NCBI GenBank assembly: GCA_039881145.1
Contig: JAYKKI010000005.1
Coordinates: forward strand, 25,623,001 to 25,687,000
From: Druceiella hillmani
Taxonomy: Eukaryota; Arthropoda; Insecta; Lepidoptera; Hepialidae
Direction: 5' to 3'
DNA length: 64,000 nt
Shown here: piece after piece, positions 1 through 12,199 of the stretch
Layout of the letters: every line of letters begins with the position of its first letter
Numbering within the stretch: the stretch's first letter is position 1
The notes under the pieces: generated by a model
Database searches by the model: none
What the model saw: only the letters and a program-made list of their open reading frames with translations
Told to the model about the DNA's origin: nothing
Position numbers and translations under genes: made by a program

Positions 1-1251
1 ACAGGTAACGGACCGAGAGATCCAGTTACTAGTCCAACAAAGCAATTTATCGCTCAAATAAGTCAATCTACCCAACACCGAGTGCATTGTAATTTGTTAA
101 GTGTCGACCCAGAACATTCGCTCATCACCCCATCCCAGCCCAGCTCTGCCTTCAAATCCGATTGCATCATAAGTCATCCCGGCTTCCAAACAACTCGCAA
201 AATGGTAACTCAAAAATATTTCTGCGCGTTAATGAACACGGACGCCGCAGCATGGACAAAGGCATGTATTCCCTGCCAAAAAAAGGAAAATACACTGCCA
301 CGTCACAAGCATTATTTTCAGTTTCCCAACATCCAATTGATCCAATTGATGACAACACGTCCGTGTAGATCTTATTGGGCCACTACCTACTACACCGCGC
401 GGCATTTAATTTTATGTTACAATTATCGACCGCGCGGCGAGATGGCCCGGGACGGTACCTACGGAAAACTTTGAATCAGCCGAATAGTTGCTAAAATATT
501 TGACGAGAATTAGATACCGAGATTGGATCACGATAACTAGTGATCAAGGTGGGCGGTTCGAGAGCCAAATTTTCACCAGCTCCATGTATTGTTTATGCAT
601 CGAAAAGACAAGAACCACGTCGAATCATCCGCAGTGCAAAGGAATTATTGAACATTGGCGCCATTCGCTGAAAGTCACAGTAATGTCTTACCTAAACGAT
701 AAAACATCGCGGACGCAAGAATTACCCACGATACTACTCGGATTATGAGCCGGTCTAAGCACGGAAAGCGGAGTAAGCAGTGCCAAATTAACCTATGGCT
801 ACAGTCCTGGATTACCCGACGAATTCATAACGACCAGTACAAACACGCAACCGGCTACATGCAACGACTGCGTACCGCTCATCAACGCACTCAAACTATT
901 CACACCTCTGAAACCATACTCGGATATCGGTCCATCTTCATTCATCAAGATCTCCCGACTTGCGAAGTAGTATTCGTACGCAACGATGCGGTCAAGAGGT
1001 TTGTAACCACCATTTGATGGCCCCTACCGAGTATTAAGGCGAGACGGCAAAACATTCTTAGTGCAACCTCTAGAAAGCCAAGCGACGCTCTCAATTTCAA
1101 ACCTGTCTACATAATCAGCGTAGACAGCAAACAGCAATTATCGCATATTTGCTGCAGCGGTGCAAATATTAAATTATCTGACACCGACCAGCCCACTTCG
1201 CCCCGCGATTCAAATATTAAACCACCGGCCGCTAAGCGGCCGGTAGTTTAA
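1..1251 (+). pseudogene. pol: Gypsy-type LTR retrotransposon pol, integrase part (5' truncated by window, broken)
   Basis: This is the C-terminal third of a Gypsy/Ty3-class Pol polyprotein, the integrase that inserts element cDNA into the host genome. In order I see the zinc-binding region (HPG near 178, the CIPC pair near 265-276), the start of the catalytic core (VDLIGPLP near 365), the second catalytic Asp in TSDQGG (near 537) and the Glu in GIIEHW (near 645). These are followed by LPTILLGL, FVRNDAV (near 980), DGPYRVLRRDGK (near 1015) and a basic tail ending at a stop near 1249. All three catalytic D,D,E residues are present. The frame changes several times and there is a stop inside the core, so it is dead as written. 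The gag, protease and RT parts lie outside the window. Family assignment is confident; the clade is not determined. Confidence 0.93.
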
Positions 1252-1256
1252 TATTG
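1211..1256. repeat. GC-rich near-perfect palindrome at the end of Gypsy pol
   Basis: The left arm (1211-1233) and right arm (1234-1256) are reverse complements apart from one substitution and one extra base, and there is essentially no loop. The core is ACCGGCCGCT/AAGCGGCCGGT flanked by TTAAAC-like sequence. It overlaps the last codons and stop of the integrase reading frame. It could form a strong hairpin in RNA or DNA; any role, such as a 3' processing signal, is inference. Confidence 0.85.
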
Positions 1257-1368
1257 ACTAAAAAGTAAGCGCTCTTGGTATGCCTTCTATCACACTGTAC
1301 GCTTCGCTTGAAGGTGAGTTGTGTAGCTGCACTTATAGCTACCTACCAAACGTCGACACATTGTTAAG

Positions 1369-1380
1369 CGCGGAGGAGGA
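1369..1380 (+). promoter_or_regulatory. Candidate polypurine tract of the Gypsy element
   Basis: A short purine run, GGAGGAGGA, lies about 120 bases past the pol stop, where LTR elements carry the plus-strand primer next to the 3' LTR. No TG...CA LTR boundary or second LTR is visible, so this is only positional inference. Confidence 0.25.
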
Positions 1381-1571
1381 TTACAAATAATTAAATTGCT
1401 CAAGGCAAACAATACCCAATACGCGACAAATTGTCATATACTGTCCATACAAAAGATAACAATGACTACAATAACTAAAATATTAGTGGACAGGTATGTA
1501 AATATGTATCGTACAAAGGCGTGAAAAACTGGAATAGTAGTAAGTAGGTAAGTAAATATACACAAATGTGC

Positions 1572-1572
<1 letters not shown>

Positions 1573-1626
<54 letters not shown>
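1573..1626. repeat. (TA)n microsatellite
   Basis: An uninterrupted TA dinucleotide run of about 27 units. It creates a spurious Ile/Tyr-rich open frame on the minus strand. Confidence 0.97.
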
Positions 1627-1628
<2 letters not shown>

Positions 1629-1764
1629 AAATTTTGTTCTGTAATTATTACAACTCCCGTCCACTATTTTTTCCCAAAATTTACGGAGTAAATTAAAAAT
1701 AGGTAAATTTGAAAATATAGTATGTTCACATAATTTTCGTAATACATTTAACGAGTCCTATGTA

Positions 1765-2390
1765 TTGGGTTGGTAGGAAAGCATTGAGCATTATAATTGC
1801 AAACACTGTTTTAGAAAAATCGTTTGTCATTGTTAGGTTAGGTTTGTCATTGTCGGTCAAGTTGATTGCAATATACTATTAAATCTACTGTGGGATTTTC
1901 TGGTAGTAACTGCCAATACAAAATTTCTTTTTATTTCACCAAATAAAACTTTCTTTTGATTGGTTTCATTTTTTGGAGTCGGTATCTGCTTCTCATTGAG
2001 TTTCGCCATTAACGCTTTCGCGTATGCTTTCACACAGAATCTATATCCAGAATCGTGGTATGTGGTATTCTTACTCTTAGCTTAACACTTTTCCAATTAA
2101 TGCAAGTGGTCCAATACCTACACACTGCAATGAGGTCTGCTGGCAGACAACGTAAGGTAAGGCGGGAATCTCTTTCAATTAATTCTCTTAAAAGGTGTAT
2201 TTTAACTTCCATAGGTCGTCCGCTATGGGAAAAATCTTTCAAATTATAATTCTCGTTTCTGAACATCTAAAACCAACATCTTGAAATTGCATTCACATTC
2301 TACATTACATATATTCCGAGCAGCTACAGCTACTGAGTGATATGAAAGAAAATCGTTTTCTGGACTCTTATAACTGTTTAATGAAATTTA
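1765..2390 (-). pseudogene. Mariner-family DNA transposon relic, internally deleted
   Basis: Reading the minus strand, the transposase helix-turn-helix region is visible as AARNICNV (near 2330), then FRNENYNLKDFSHSGRP (from 2259) and LLRELIERDSRLTLRCL. This is the classic mariner order of WF..FRNGN and SGRP followed by LL.LIE.D.RLTLR. Nearer the terminus, TPKNETNQKKVLF and then EILYWQLLPENPTVDL (about 1870-1960) match the mariner catalytic domain around QKKV...W...YELLP. The end at 1765 begins TTGGGTTGG directly after a TA, as expected for a mariner terminal repeat beside its TA target. The first stop falls just before the FRN motif; the middle of the gene and everything after the second catalytic segment are missing. 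I could not find the opposite terminus. The element encoded cut-and-paste transposase and is inactive here. Confidence 0.9.
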
Positions 2391-2556
2391 AAAAATAAAC
2401 ATTCTTACATTTGCACGCTCTAAAATTTCAAACGGTTTCTGAGCAATGATGACAGAAGTGACAGAAGGGCGTCTATATGAGTAATCTTACAAAAGTTCCG
2501 TTTTTAGATCTCCGCATCTCAAAAGGAAAAACGGCACTCTTATAAAATCATTCACT

Positions 2557-2570
2557 TGTCTGTCCGTCCG
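2557..2570 (+). repeat. TGTCTGTCCGTCCG motif of a dispersed repeat
   Basis: TGTCTGTCCGTCCG followed by text like GAAACATGAAATTTGAGA. The same CTGTC-CGTCCG core recurs near 2865 and near 12181. Such motifs often mark dispersed insect repeats; the family was not identified. Confidence 0.4.
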
Positions 2571-2785
2571 TGCACCTCCTACGTTTTTCTCTGAAACTCT
2601 TTGATGTAGAAACATGAAATTTGAGATACTAACAAAACATACTAACCGGCACGTATTTCAAAATTTTAAATAAAACTCAAAATATTAACTTAAAAACATT
2701 TAGAGGCAGCGTATTAAGTACCGAGCTCGGAACATGTATTAAATAATGTAATATAAATATTTATATTTTTAAGATTGATAAAATA

Positions 2786-2788
2786 ATA

Positions 2789-2848
<60 letters not shown>
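2786..2848. repeat. (TA)n microsatellite
   Basis: TA dinucleotide run with one TG interruption near its start. Confidence 0.96.
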
Positions 2849-5649
<2,801 letters not shown>

Positions 5650-6439
5650 CATTTACCGCCATTTTCATAGAACTGCAAGGAGATCAGATGACCTGGCTCT
5701 TGTTGACACAGTACGTCTTTTTTGAGTGGTGTCCTCTTGAACACTTTGACATTGACGAATATTGACGAAACATTAAGATTATCTTTATCTCAGATCTTTT
5801 GGAAGTTAAATTTTGGAATTTACATTAATTTATCAGTACCACATACTACAAAGGTTCCATACACATTTAGGCATTGTAAATATTAAAGGTATATAGTATT
5901 TCTATTAAACTATTCACAAAAAAAATTCCTCATATCCTAAATATATTGTCTACTACGTAATTCACAGACGTATTATATATTCACGTATTCCAAGTAATAT
6001 AAAAATTTCCAATTTTTATGGTATCTCTCCCGCCTAGTTTATTGAGTTTTGTTATAAGGAAATAATGCACCATAATGCCCGAAACCACCTTTCATGTTGA
6101 CTTCATTATTTTTTCCTTATATCTTTGACACACTTAATTGTACTAAATGTAATTTGTATTAAACAGCCTGCATAATGGTATTAAATTGAAAACGTCTTGT
6201 TAATACAACAAAATAGTTGTTACATATAATTTTATAGAAGTAAATGTGGATCTAACGAGGAATTAATTTTAATAACTTAAGTTTAACTTTAATAACTTAA
6301 CATATATAACGTTGTATTTACGAAGAGAGAAGAGGACAAGACAATAAAGTTGGCAAAAAATAATTTAAAATAGGAATTGCATCAGGAATACTATAACAAT
6401 AAAAAATATATACTAACATACAAAGATTTAATCGTAAAA
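5650..6439. other. AT-rich DNA, nothing recognised
   Basis: No open frame, RNA gene or repeat that I could support, apart from a doubled TTTAATAACTTAA near 6268-6300. Confidence 0.6.
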
Positions 6440-6675
6440 TATAATATTGAAAATATTTGGCGTTAATTTTGTAGAAATTCATTATTCACAATTAAATGAA
6501 ACTACGTGATGTAGTATTATTTCTACTTTCTTTAAGTTCTTTACCACGACCTAGATTTTGTTGTATTACAACATCGTCAGGTGCAATATTAGCAAATATT
6601 TTTTTATTTTTTTATTACAATATTAGCAAAGGATTTTGCCCATTAATAAGAAAATAGTCATTTCCCACAGACAGA
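6440..6675 (-). pseudogene. Dispersed repeat copy A carrying the coding tail of an unidentified protein
   Basis: On the minus strand, from about 6640 down to the stop near 6494, a frame reads ...SFANIAPDDVVIQ, then QNLGRGKELKESRNN, then TTSRSFI and stop. The copy at 37540-37624 gives nearly the same peptide (PPEDVIQRNLGRGKEIKDSR...SRSFI), and similarity continues for about 60 bases past the stop. Several of the differences are synonymous or conservative, which suggests descent from a translated sequence, probably the C-terminus of a transposase or other element protein. I do not recognise the family. Only about 38 codons are visible, and here the frame is interrupted by a small insertion at 6597-6617. 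Confidence 0.6.
6597..6630 (-). mobile_element. Tiny A-tail-like insertion with a 13-bp duplicated site
   Basis: CAATATTAGCAAA occurs at 6584-6596 and again at 6618-6630. Between them is a 21-base T-rich block, which reads TAATAAAAAAATAAAAAAATA on the other strand. A poly(A)-like insert between perfect 13-bp direct repeats is the footprint of a severely 5'-truncated retroposition. Replication slippage is the alternative. Confidence 0.5.
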
Positions 6676-6914
6676 GAGGATATATCTAATGATAGCGAAT
6701 ATAAAGGGCAAAGCGCTGGAGATAGATGAAATTGATTATTAGTGATTTACTTTTACTTATAGTAGAAGTTACATTATCTTGTACTATGCTAAAGTGATAA
6801 TATGACTTAATAAAAAAATTATTTTGCTGCATAACTAAAAGAAATGTTTAAAGTAAACGTTATGTTGCTTTTACAATATAGAAATCAATATAGAAATTTA
6901 CAATATAGTTATAT

Positions 6915-7289
6915 TTCGAAACTACATTATAATTATTAAGTATTTTTCTAATAACAAGGTCTTCTTGTTTAGAAGAATATTTATGTCAAGCTAAATATAT
7001 GTCCGTGCAAAATCAGCGCGTAAAGCTATATTTATAAATCTATATGAAGGAGTTAATTATCATAAAAACAATATCACATGTATAGAAGAAATAAATTCCA
7101 TCTACAAATATCCATTGGCCGTAATATTGAAACTACGTTATAATTATTAAATTTTCTTCTATTAACAAGGTGTCTTGCTATATATATGTCCATACAAAAT
7201 CAATGAATAAAGCTATATTTATAAATATGTGTAAAGGAGTTAATTATAATAAAGACAATATTACACACATAGAAGAAATAAATTCCATT
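6915..7289. repeat. Tandem duplication, unit about 190 bp
   Basis: Copy 1 (6915-7102) and copy 2 (7127-7289) share, in order, GAAACTAC.TTATAATTATTAA, AACAAGGT, ATATATGTCC.T.CAAAATCA, TAAAGCTATATTTATAAAT, GGAGTTAATTAT and TAGAAGAAATAAATTCCAT. The copies differ by substitutions and short indels, so the duplication is old. No coding frame. Confidence 0.88.
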
Positions 7290-7452
7290 CATTTCTGGAA
7301 CTTGTAATCATTTTATCACTTCTGTAATTGCGAATTATTTTATGATGCACGTGAAACTGGCTTGTCAATTAAGTAGATGGTTTGGCAGGGTTCAGAAACT
7401 CTTTTAACGTATATTAAATATAATATAATATTTATATAATTATCATTTTATT

Positions 7453-7560
7453 TGTAATTATTAACCCCGCTACAGACCGAAGGGCCAGTCTAAGCCAAAA
7501 GTAAAACTTATGCCGTTAGTCCTAACGGCCGGTCCCGCCCAAACCACGGTCATAGCACTT
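7453..7560. other. GC-rich island with a perfect 8-bp hairpin
   Basis: About 100 bases of much higher GC than the surroundings, containing GCCGTTAG-TC-CTAACGGC (7512-7529). It may be the scrap of an element or SINE. I could not fold it into a tRNA and recognise no protein. Confidence 0.4.
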
Positions 7561-8212
7561 GCCGAAATTTCAAATGGTGTTTATAAAAAAATATGATGGA
7601 AAACGTTTTGCTATCTCTGTTACTCATTACTTCAATAAACATTAACTAAACAGCTTGCCACTCTTATTGTTAATACAAAAAAAATCTATAAATATATTAA
7701 TAATAAAGTGGTGGAATAACGTATTTCATTTTGGTGGTGGACAAAGAATTACTTATAAAAATACTATTATGTATTTATACTCAACTGAGTTGCTATCGTT
7801 TTTTTTGCAGAAGTAGTTAAATACTTCCCCACACACTTGCATTTAAATTATCTTTAATAGTTAAGTCAGTGAAATAAAGTTTAAGCACGTCGTATCAACG
7901 TCAATAAAAAAATAGGGTGTGCGAAAAATATTCAGCCAATTTGAGAAATATCTTGTCTTTTTCTTGACTGCATCAGATTACCTTATAAAACTACATAAGC
8001 TAGTATTTCAATATGTTGAAGGATGAATCATATGAATATAGATTTATTAAAAATATTTAACGGTCAACGGTGTAGAACTTTATGCTGAATCTAAATCTAC
8101 CACACTTCTAATGGTAGGACCAACTAGAATTTATTGATCGCTTTAAACTTCTCCTCTCAAATATATCGAAAAAACGAACTTAGATCAGTTCATTTCGTTT
8201 CAGTATCTCAGT
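7561..8212. other. AT-rich DNA, nothing recognised
   Basis: No gene, RNA or repeat that I can support. Confidence 0.6.
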
Positions 8213-8242
8213 TCAGCTGAACTCAGCTCCGCTCAGCTAAAC
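8213..8242. repeat. Three 10-bp repeats, TCAGCTnnnC
   Basis: TCAGCTGAAC, TCAGCTCCGC and TCAGCTAAAC in tandem, with a 14-bp palindrome (AGTTCAGCTGAACT) at the first unit. It sits exactly at the border of the purine-rich tract. Confidence 0.8.
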
Positions 8243-9617
8243 TAAGAGGGATGAGATTCTTTAAGGATGAGATGAAATAGAATAAGTACGAAATATAATA
8301 AGTCTAAAATGAGATAAAAAATTGGTGATATGAGGCCGTGCAAAGATGAAATTTAATATGGATTGATGAGAGCGATATTAGATAAGATATGTGAGAAAAT
8401 ATGTTGAGTCGGAATGGAATGCGAATGAGATCAGATAAGGATGATACGATCATGAGATCAGTATAACTTGAGAATATGACAAGGATAATGATAAATAATG
8501 TAAATTAATGTAATGAGACAAGATGATGATTAGGCTATATAATATAAAGATGAGAAGAGAAAAAGACGAGATGAGGCTGCAATAAACTGAGCATGCATTG
8601 GGGATAAGATGAGAAAGACATGAAAGTAACATTAAATGTAAATGAGCTAGGATAATGATGAGAACGAAAACAAATGAAATGAAGTAAGTTATATCAGGCT
8701 CACTTAAGCTCATTTCCAATCTTCGATGAAAGCGACGAAAAATGAAGTGGGAATGATTTGAAAATAAGACAAAATTGATATAAGATAAAACGAAATAAAA
8801 TGTGGATGACGTCAGTTGAGGATGAGATTAATAACGCATTTAATAGAACGAGTATGACGATGTAAAGAATCAAGTGGAGATTCTAAGACATGAACATACA
8901 ACGCAAGAAGAGTAAGATGAAATTGTGACAAGGTAACGACGCAATGAGAATGAGATGAAAATGAAGTAAATAAAAATGAGGATGAGATGACAATTATATG
9001 GAAAAGCGATGATGAAATAAGGGTGAGATATGATGAGGATAAAATTCGATACGATTAGATTAAGCTGAGTTAAATAGATGTAAGGATGAGATAAATTAGA
9101 AAATGTTATTGGGATAAAAATGTAATGAGACGAAGTTAAAAATGTTATGACTAAAATTGTAATGGGATGAGCAGATGAGATTTAAGTAGTAATTGGATGA
9201 GATGAAACGAGGGAATGTGAGAATTTATGAAAGAAATGGGATGAATATACGAGGAAATGATCCGAAATCGTAATGAGAAAAGGAAGAAGAAGAGTATGAG
9301 ATGAGGATAAGGTAGTAATAAGATATGGATAAGACGAAGTTGAGATAAAATTGAAATGTAGTGAGGACGAAAGGTGATGGGAAATGGATGAGATAAAAAT
9401 GAGATGCGATGAAGTGGGGGTGAAGTTTATTTAATTTAAAATAAGATGACGATGTGATGAAATTAAATGATTGAGATGAAGATAAGCTTGCAATAAGATA
9501 TGATGAGTACGAAATTCGATAGGAGTGAGAAGACAAGAGGATGAGAATGCGATGAGATGAGAATAAATCAAGATAAGGATGTAACGAAATGGAATGAGGA
9601 TGTGATGAATATTTCAA
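8243..9617 (+). repeat. Degenerate GATGAG-like purine-rich tract
   Basis: For almost 1.4 kb the plus strand is dominated by GATGAGAT, GATGAAAT, GATAAGAT and similar words, with few pyrimidine runs. No fixed period survives. The composition removes stops from the opposite strand and creates Ser/Leu/His/Tyr-rich false ORFs at 8450-8719 and 9225-9617. Likely origin is an expanded and heavily mutated (GATGAG)n or (GATGA)n satellite. Confidence 0.85.
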
Positions 9618-10420
9618 TAACTCGTCCTAACCTTATCTTGTCATCACCTTAATCTCAACTTCATCTGATAATAAGAAGAGGTAATATAAGAGTCAGTTCA
9701 AATCTTTTAAAAATAATATATAATGATGATGATGTTTGAGAAGAGAAAGAGAAGAGATGTGAGATTATCACATTTCATCTTCATCTCTCTCTATGTTATT
9801 CCTCGTCTCATCCTATTTAACCCTTGTATCATTTATATTTAAACTTCATCACTCTCATTCATATTCGGTTCCTCCTAATCTCATCGTTTCCTAATTAGTT
9901 CTTAATTAAGTGTTCATCTTATCTCGTTCTCATTTCTTATCATTCTCACCACATCCTCATCGTCATCCTTATCACTCTCACCCTGACTCTTATTTCATCT
10001 TCACTACATAACATCCTAATCTCGTCTTAATTTATTTTCATTTTATAATCATTTCGTGGGAATGGGAATCCCCTTACATTATTTTATCTCCGTCTTGTCC
10101 TTATCCACATATAATATAATATTAACCTCGATTCATAAATATGTAATCGTCACTTCATCCTTATTTACCCTCAGTCTTAACTTATTTAATTTTATCTTAT
10201 ACTATCCTTCTCTCATTTTTATATCCTCTCATCATCCTTTCACCTTCATCTTGTTTATACCTTATTGAATCTCCTTTTCACCGCGTTCTTATCGTATCCA
10301 GAACTCATTTCATTATATCCTCAATGTCATATAATCTCGTCACGCTTTATTCTGAACTTATTTTACACACACATCACATCCCACTGTCTCAACTCATCGC
10401 ACCGTTTTCCGATTTCCATT
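9618..10420 (-). repeat. Degenerate CTCATC-like pyrimidine-rich tract (inverted partner)
   Basis: The composition flips: the plus strand now carries CATCCTC, TCATCTC, CTTATC and TCTCATC words, the reverse complement of the preceding tract. A short purine patch (about 9670-9775, including GATGATGATG) interrupts it near the switch. The open frame 10056-10268 is a by-product of this bias. Together with 8243-9617 it forms a large, loose inverted repeat. Confidence 0.82.
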
Positions 10421-10439
10421 AATGCTTTCCACTTTTAGC

Positions 10440-10665
10440 TCCGATGGAGTCTCGAGAGTGTCACTGGACCTCCGCCGGATGGCCAGGAATTACTCTTACT
10501 ACTGAGTGGGCTATTTGCAGGATGTACATATACATAGAAGTAAATAAAGCGTTGACTGGAGGCTGCCCGCAGGATTCTATTCAAGATCACATTTCGTATA
10601 AGATACTCTTTGATGAAATTCTTGCAAGCTCTCTTCAAAGATACGAAACCAGTGTTTATACGAGA
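10440..10665 (+). pseudogene. Non-LTR retrotransposon (LINE) reverse transcriptase fragment
   Basis: A frame open from 10444 to 10668 contains ALTGGCPQDSIQDHI, followed by KILFDEILAS. This matches the GCPQGS..GP..WN...D..L block of LINE reverse transcriptases, which prime on nicked target DNA. The expected Gly after CPQ is Asp and the GP is altered, so the copy is decayed. The catalytic FADD block that should follow is not recognisable downstream. The block resembles R1/I/Jockey-type elements, but the clade cannot be fixed from about 30 residues. The GC-richer stretch to about 10900 may belong to the same insertion. Confidence 0.72.
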
Positions 10666-12160
10666 TGAACCTTCCTATCGTAAGCTCGGTTTATCATTGA
10701 AAGGGCCAGGGTGGCATTTGATGCTATGGTCTAACTCGCTGGATACTGAATAAGTCCATTCTTACATTGATTTATATGGAAATATACCCTGATATATTAG
10801 CCTACGTGCCGTCCGTCAGGGTCTTGCAGGCTAAAACGTGTGTACCAAAGTCACAATGCGTAATGGGACACCCGGCCAATTTTGGAGCAGTAATTTCAAT
10901 GGGTATTTGTTTCACTTTGAGTTATTATTAAAAGAGCATATTTCACTAGACTGAGATGCATTTTTTGAAATCTTCTGTATTCATTGGTCTATCATCATTG
11001 GACATCACTAGACTCTCTGGCTGAAACCACAAAAGTGATTTTCTCTAATTTGAGTGAGCGTTTAAATATACTTCCCTGTTTTTAAAACGACACGGTGTCT
11101 TTTGCGCTAGTTTATTTTGTTTCGGTTTGCGAAATAATCCTACAATTTTAAGACGCGAGATATAATCACGTTTATTCTACTGCAGTAAGAATGATATATT
11201 TTTATTAGAGAGCATCACTGCATTAGACTCATCTGACTTCTTTGAACAAAGTATATCTAGTTACAGTGAATTGCTTAAGGGCGGACTGATCTTTGAGGAT
11301 CTTTGAACGTTCTCAAAAAGTGTTTTAAAAAATGCAAGTACTGAATGACTCTTTGAGTAAGGAGAGTATATAACGCTACTGGGTTGAAGCGAGACATTAT
11401 TGAGTACCTTCGAAAGTCCCCACATACGTGTTTGGTAAAATGCAGATCCGTCCATGGAGAGGTCCTGAGACTACCCAATTGGTGACTTGAGAAAAGTGTT
11501 TGAAACTGGTAACATATGGAAAAATAATTTGTATGATTAATGTATCAATTACGCATTTTTTAATAAACGCTACTTTATAACACGTAATCACCATGTCAAA
11601 AAAACCTACCTCCTCTTCCTCCTTTGTGATTATTATAATTTCGTGTTTCTTGGAATAAAGGAAAAGTAATTGCTAGTAAAAACAACACCAAATCACGAGA
11701 AAAAATATCATAATTACGAATTTGTTATATTATTTTTATTATTACGGAATTTTTTCGATGCGAGTAACATTAGTCTTTGCTTAATCGTATATTTTGATTA
11801 GTGTAATAATTGTAAAGTTTAGAGAAGTATTTTTTTAAAAAGATCTCTTTCTAGATTACTTTGTAATTTAAATGGCCAAACTTTACAATAAAAAATAAAC
11901 GTTTCAATTTGCCAGCAATTCTTCGTTCTTTATTTGACACAAATATTTCGCATTTAGTTAGTGCTTAGCATTTTTTTGACAAAGTTAAACAAAAATTAAA
12001 AATTAACGGACCGTGCTTCTATTGATTAGAAAAGACTATCGAAAAGAATAGGAAGAGATTTAAAAAGTTATGCGTAAAACTATTTGGAAATAATTCAATA
12101 AAATATTAACATTTCCTGTTAATGTTTATTTTTAAGATTCCTTAATTTTCATCCCGGCAT
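10666..12160. other. AT-rich DNA, no gene recognised
   Basis: 10666-10900 is slightly GC-richer and may be more LINE debris. Overlapping minus-strand frames at 11261-11594 match nothing known and look like chance. Confidence 0.5.
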
Positions 12161-12175
12161 ATTTTTAACTAAGTC

Positions 12176-12199
12176 ACGTCTGTCTGTCCGTCCGTCTGA
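12176..12199 (+). repeat. CTGTCTGTCCGTCCGTCTG motif
   Basis: (CTGT/CCGT)n-like run preceded by TTTTTAACTAAGTCACGT. The similar TTAACTAAGACGTGTCTGTCCG near 2855-2876 suggests two members of one dispersed repeat. Confidence 0.5.

Noticed and set aside
7453..7560. tRNA or tRNA-derived SINE
   Set aside because: I could not build a cloverleaf, and no clear A or B box pair is visible; only one 8-bp hairpin.
8450..9617. Minus-strand open frames at 8450-8719 and 9225-9617 (Ser/Leu/His/Tyr-rich)
   Set aside because: They exist only because the plus strand is purine-rich and lacks complementary stop codons. No domain or start context.
10056..10268. Plus-strand frame in the pyrimidine-rich tract
   Set aside because: Same compositional artefact as the purine tract, on the opposite strand.
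10666..10900. Continuation of the LINE reverse transcriptase with its catalytic box
   Set aside because: No A/G-x-A-D-D-like motif found in any plus frame; only a slightly higher GC content.
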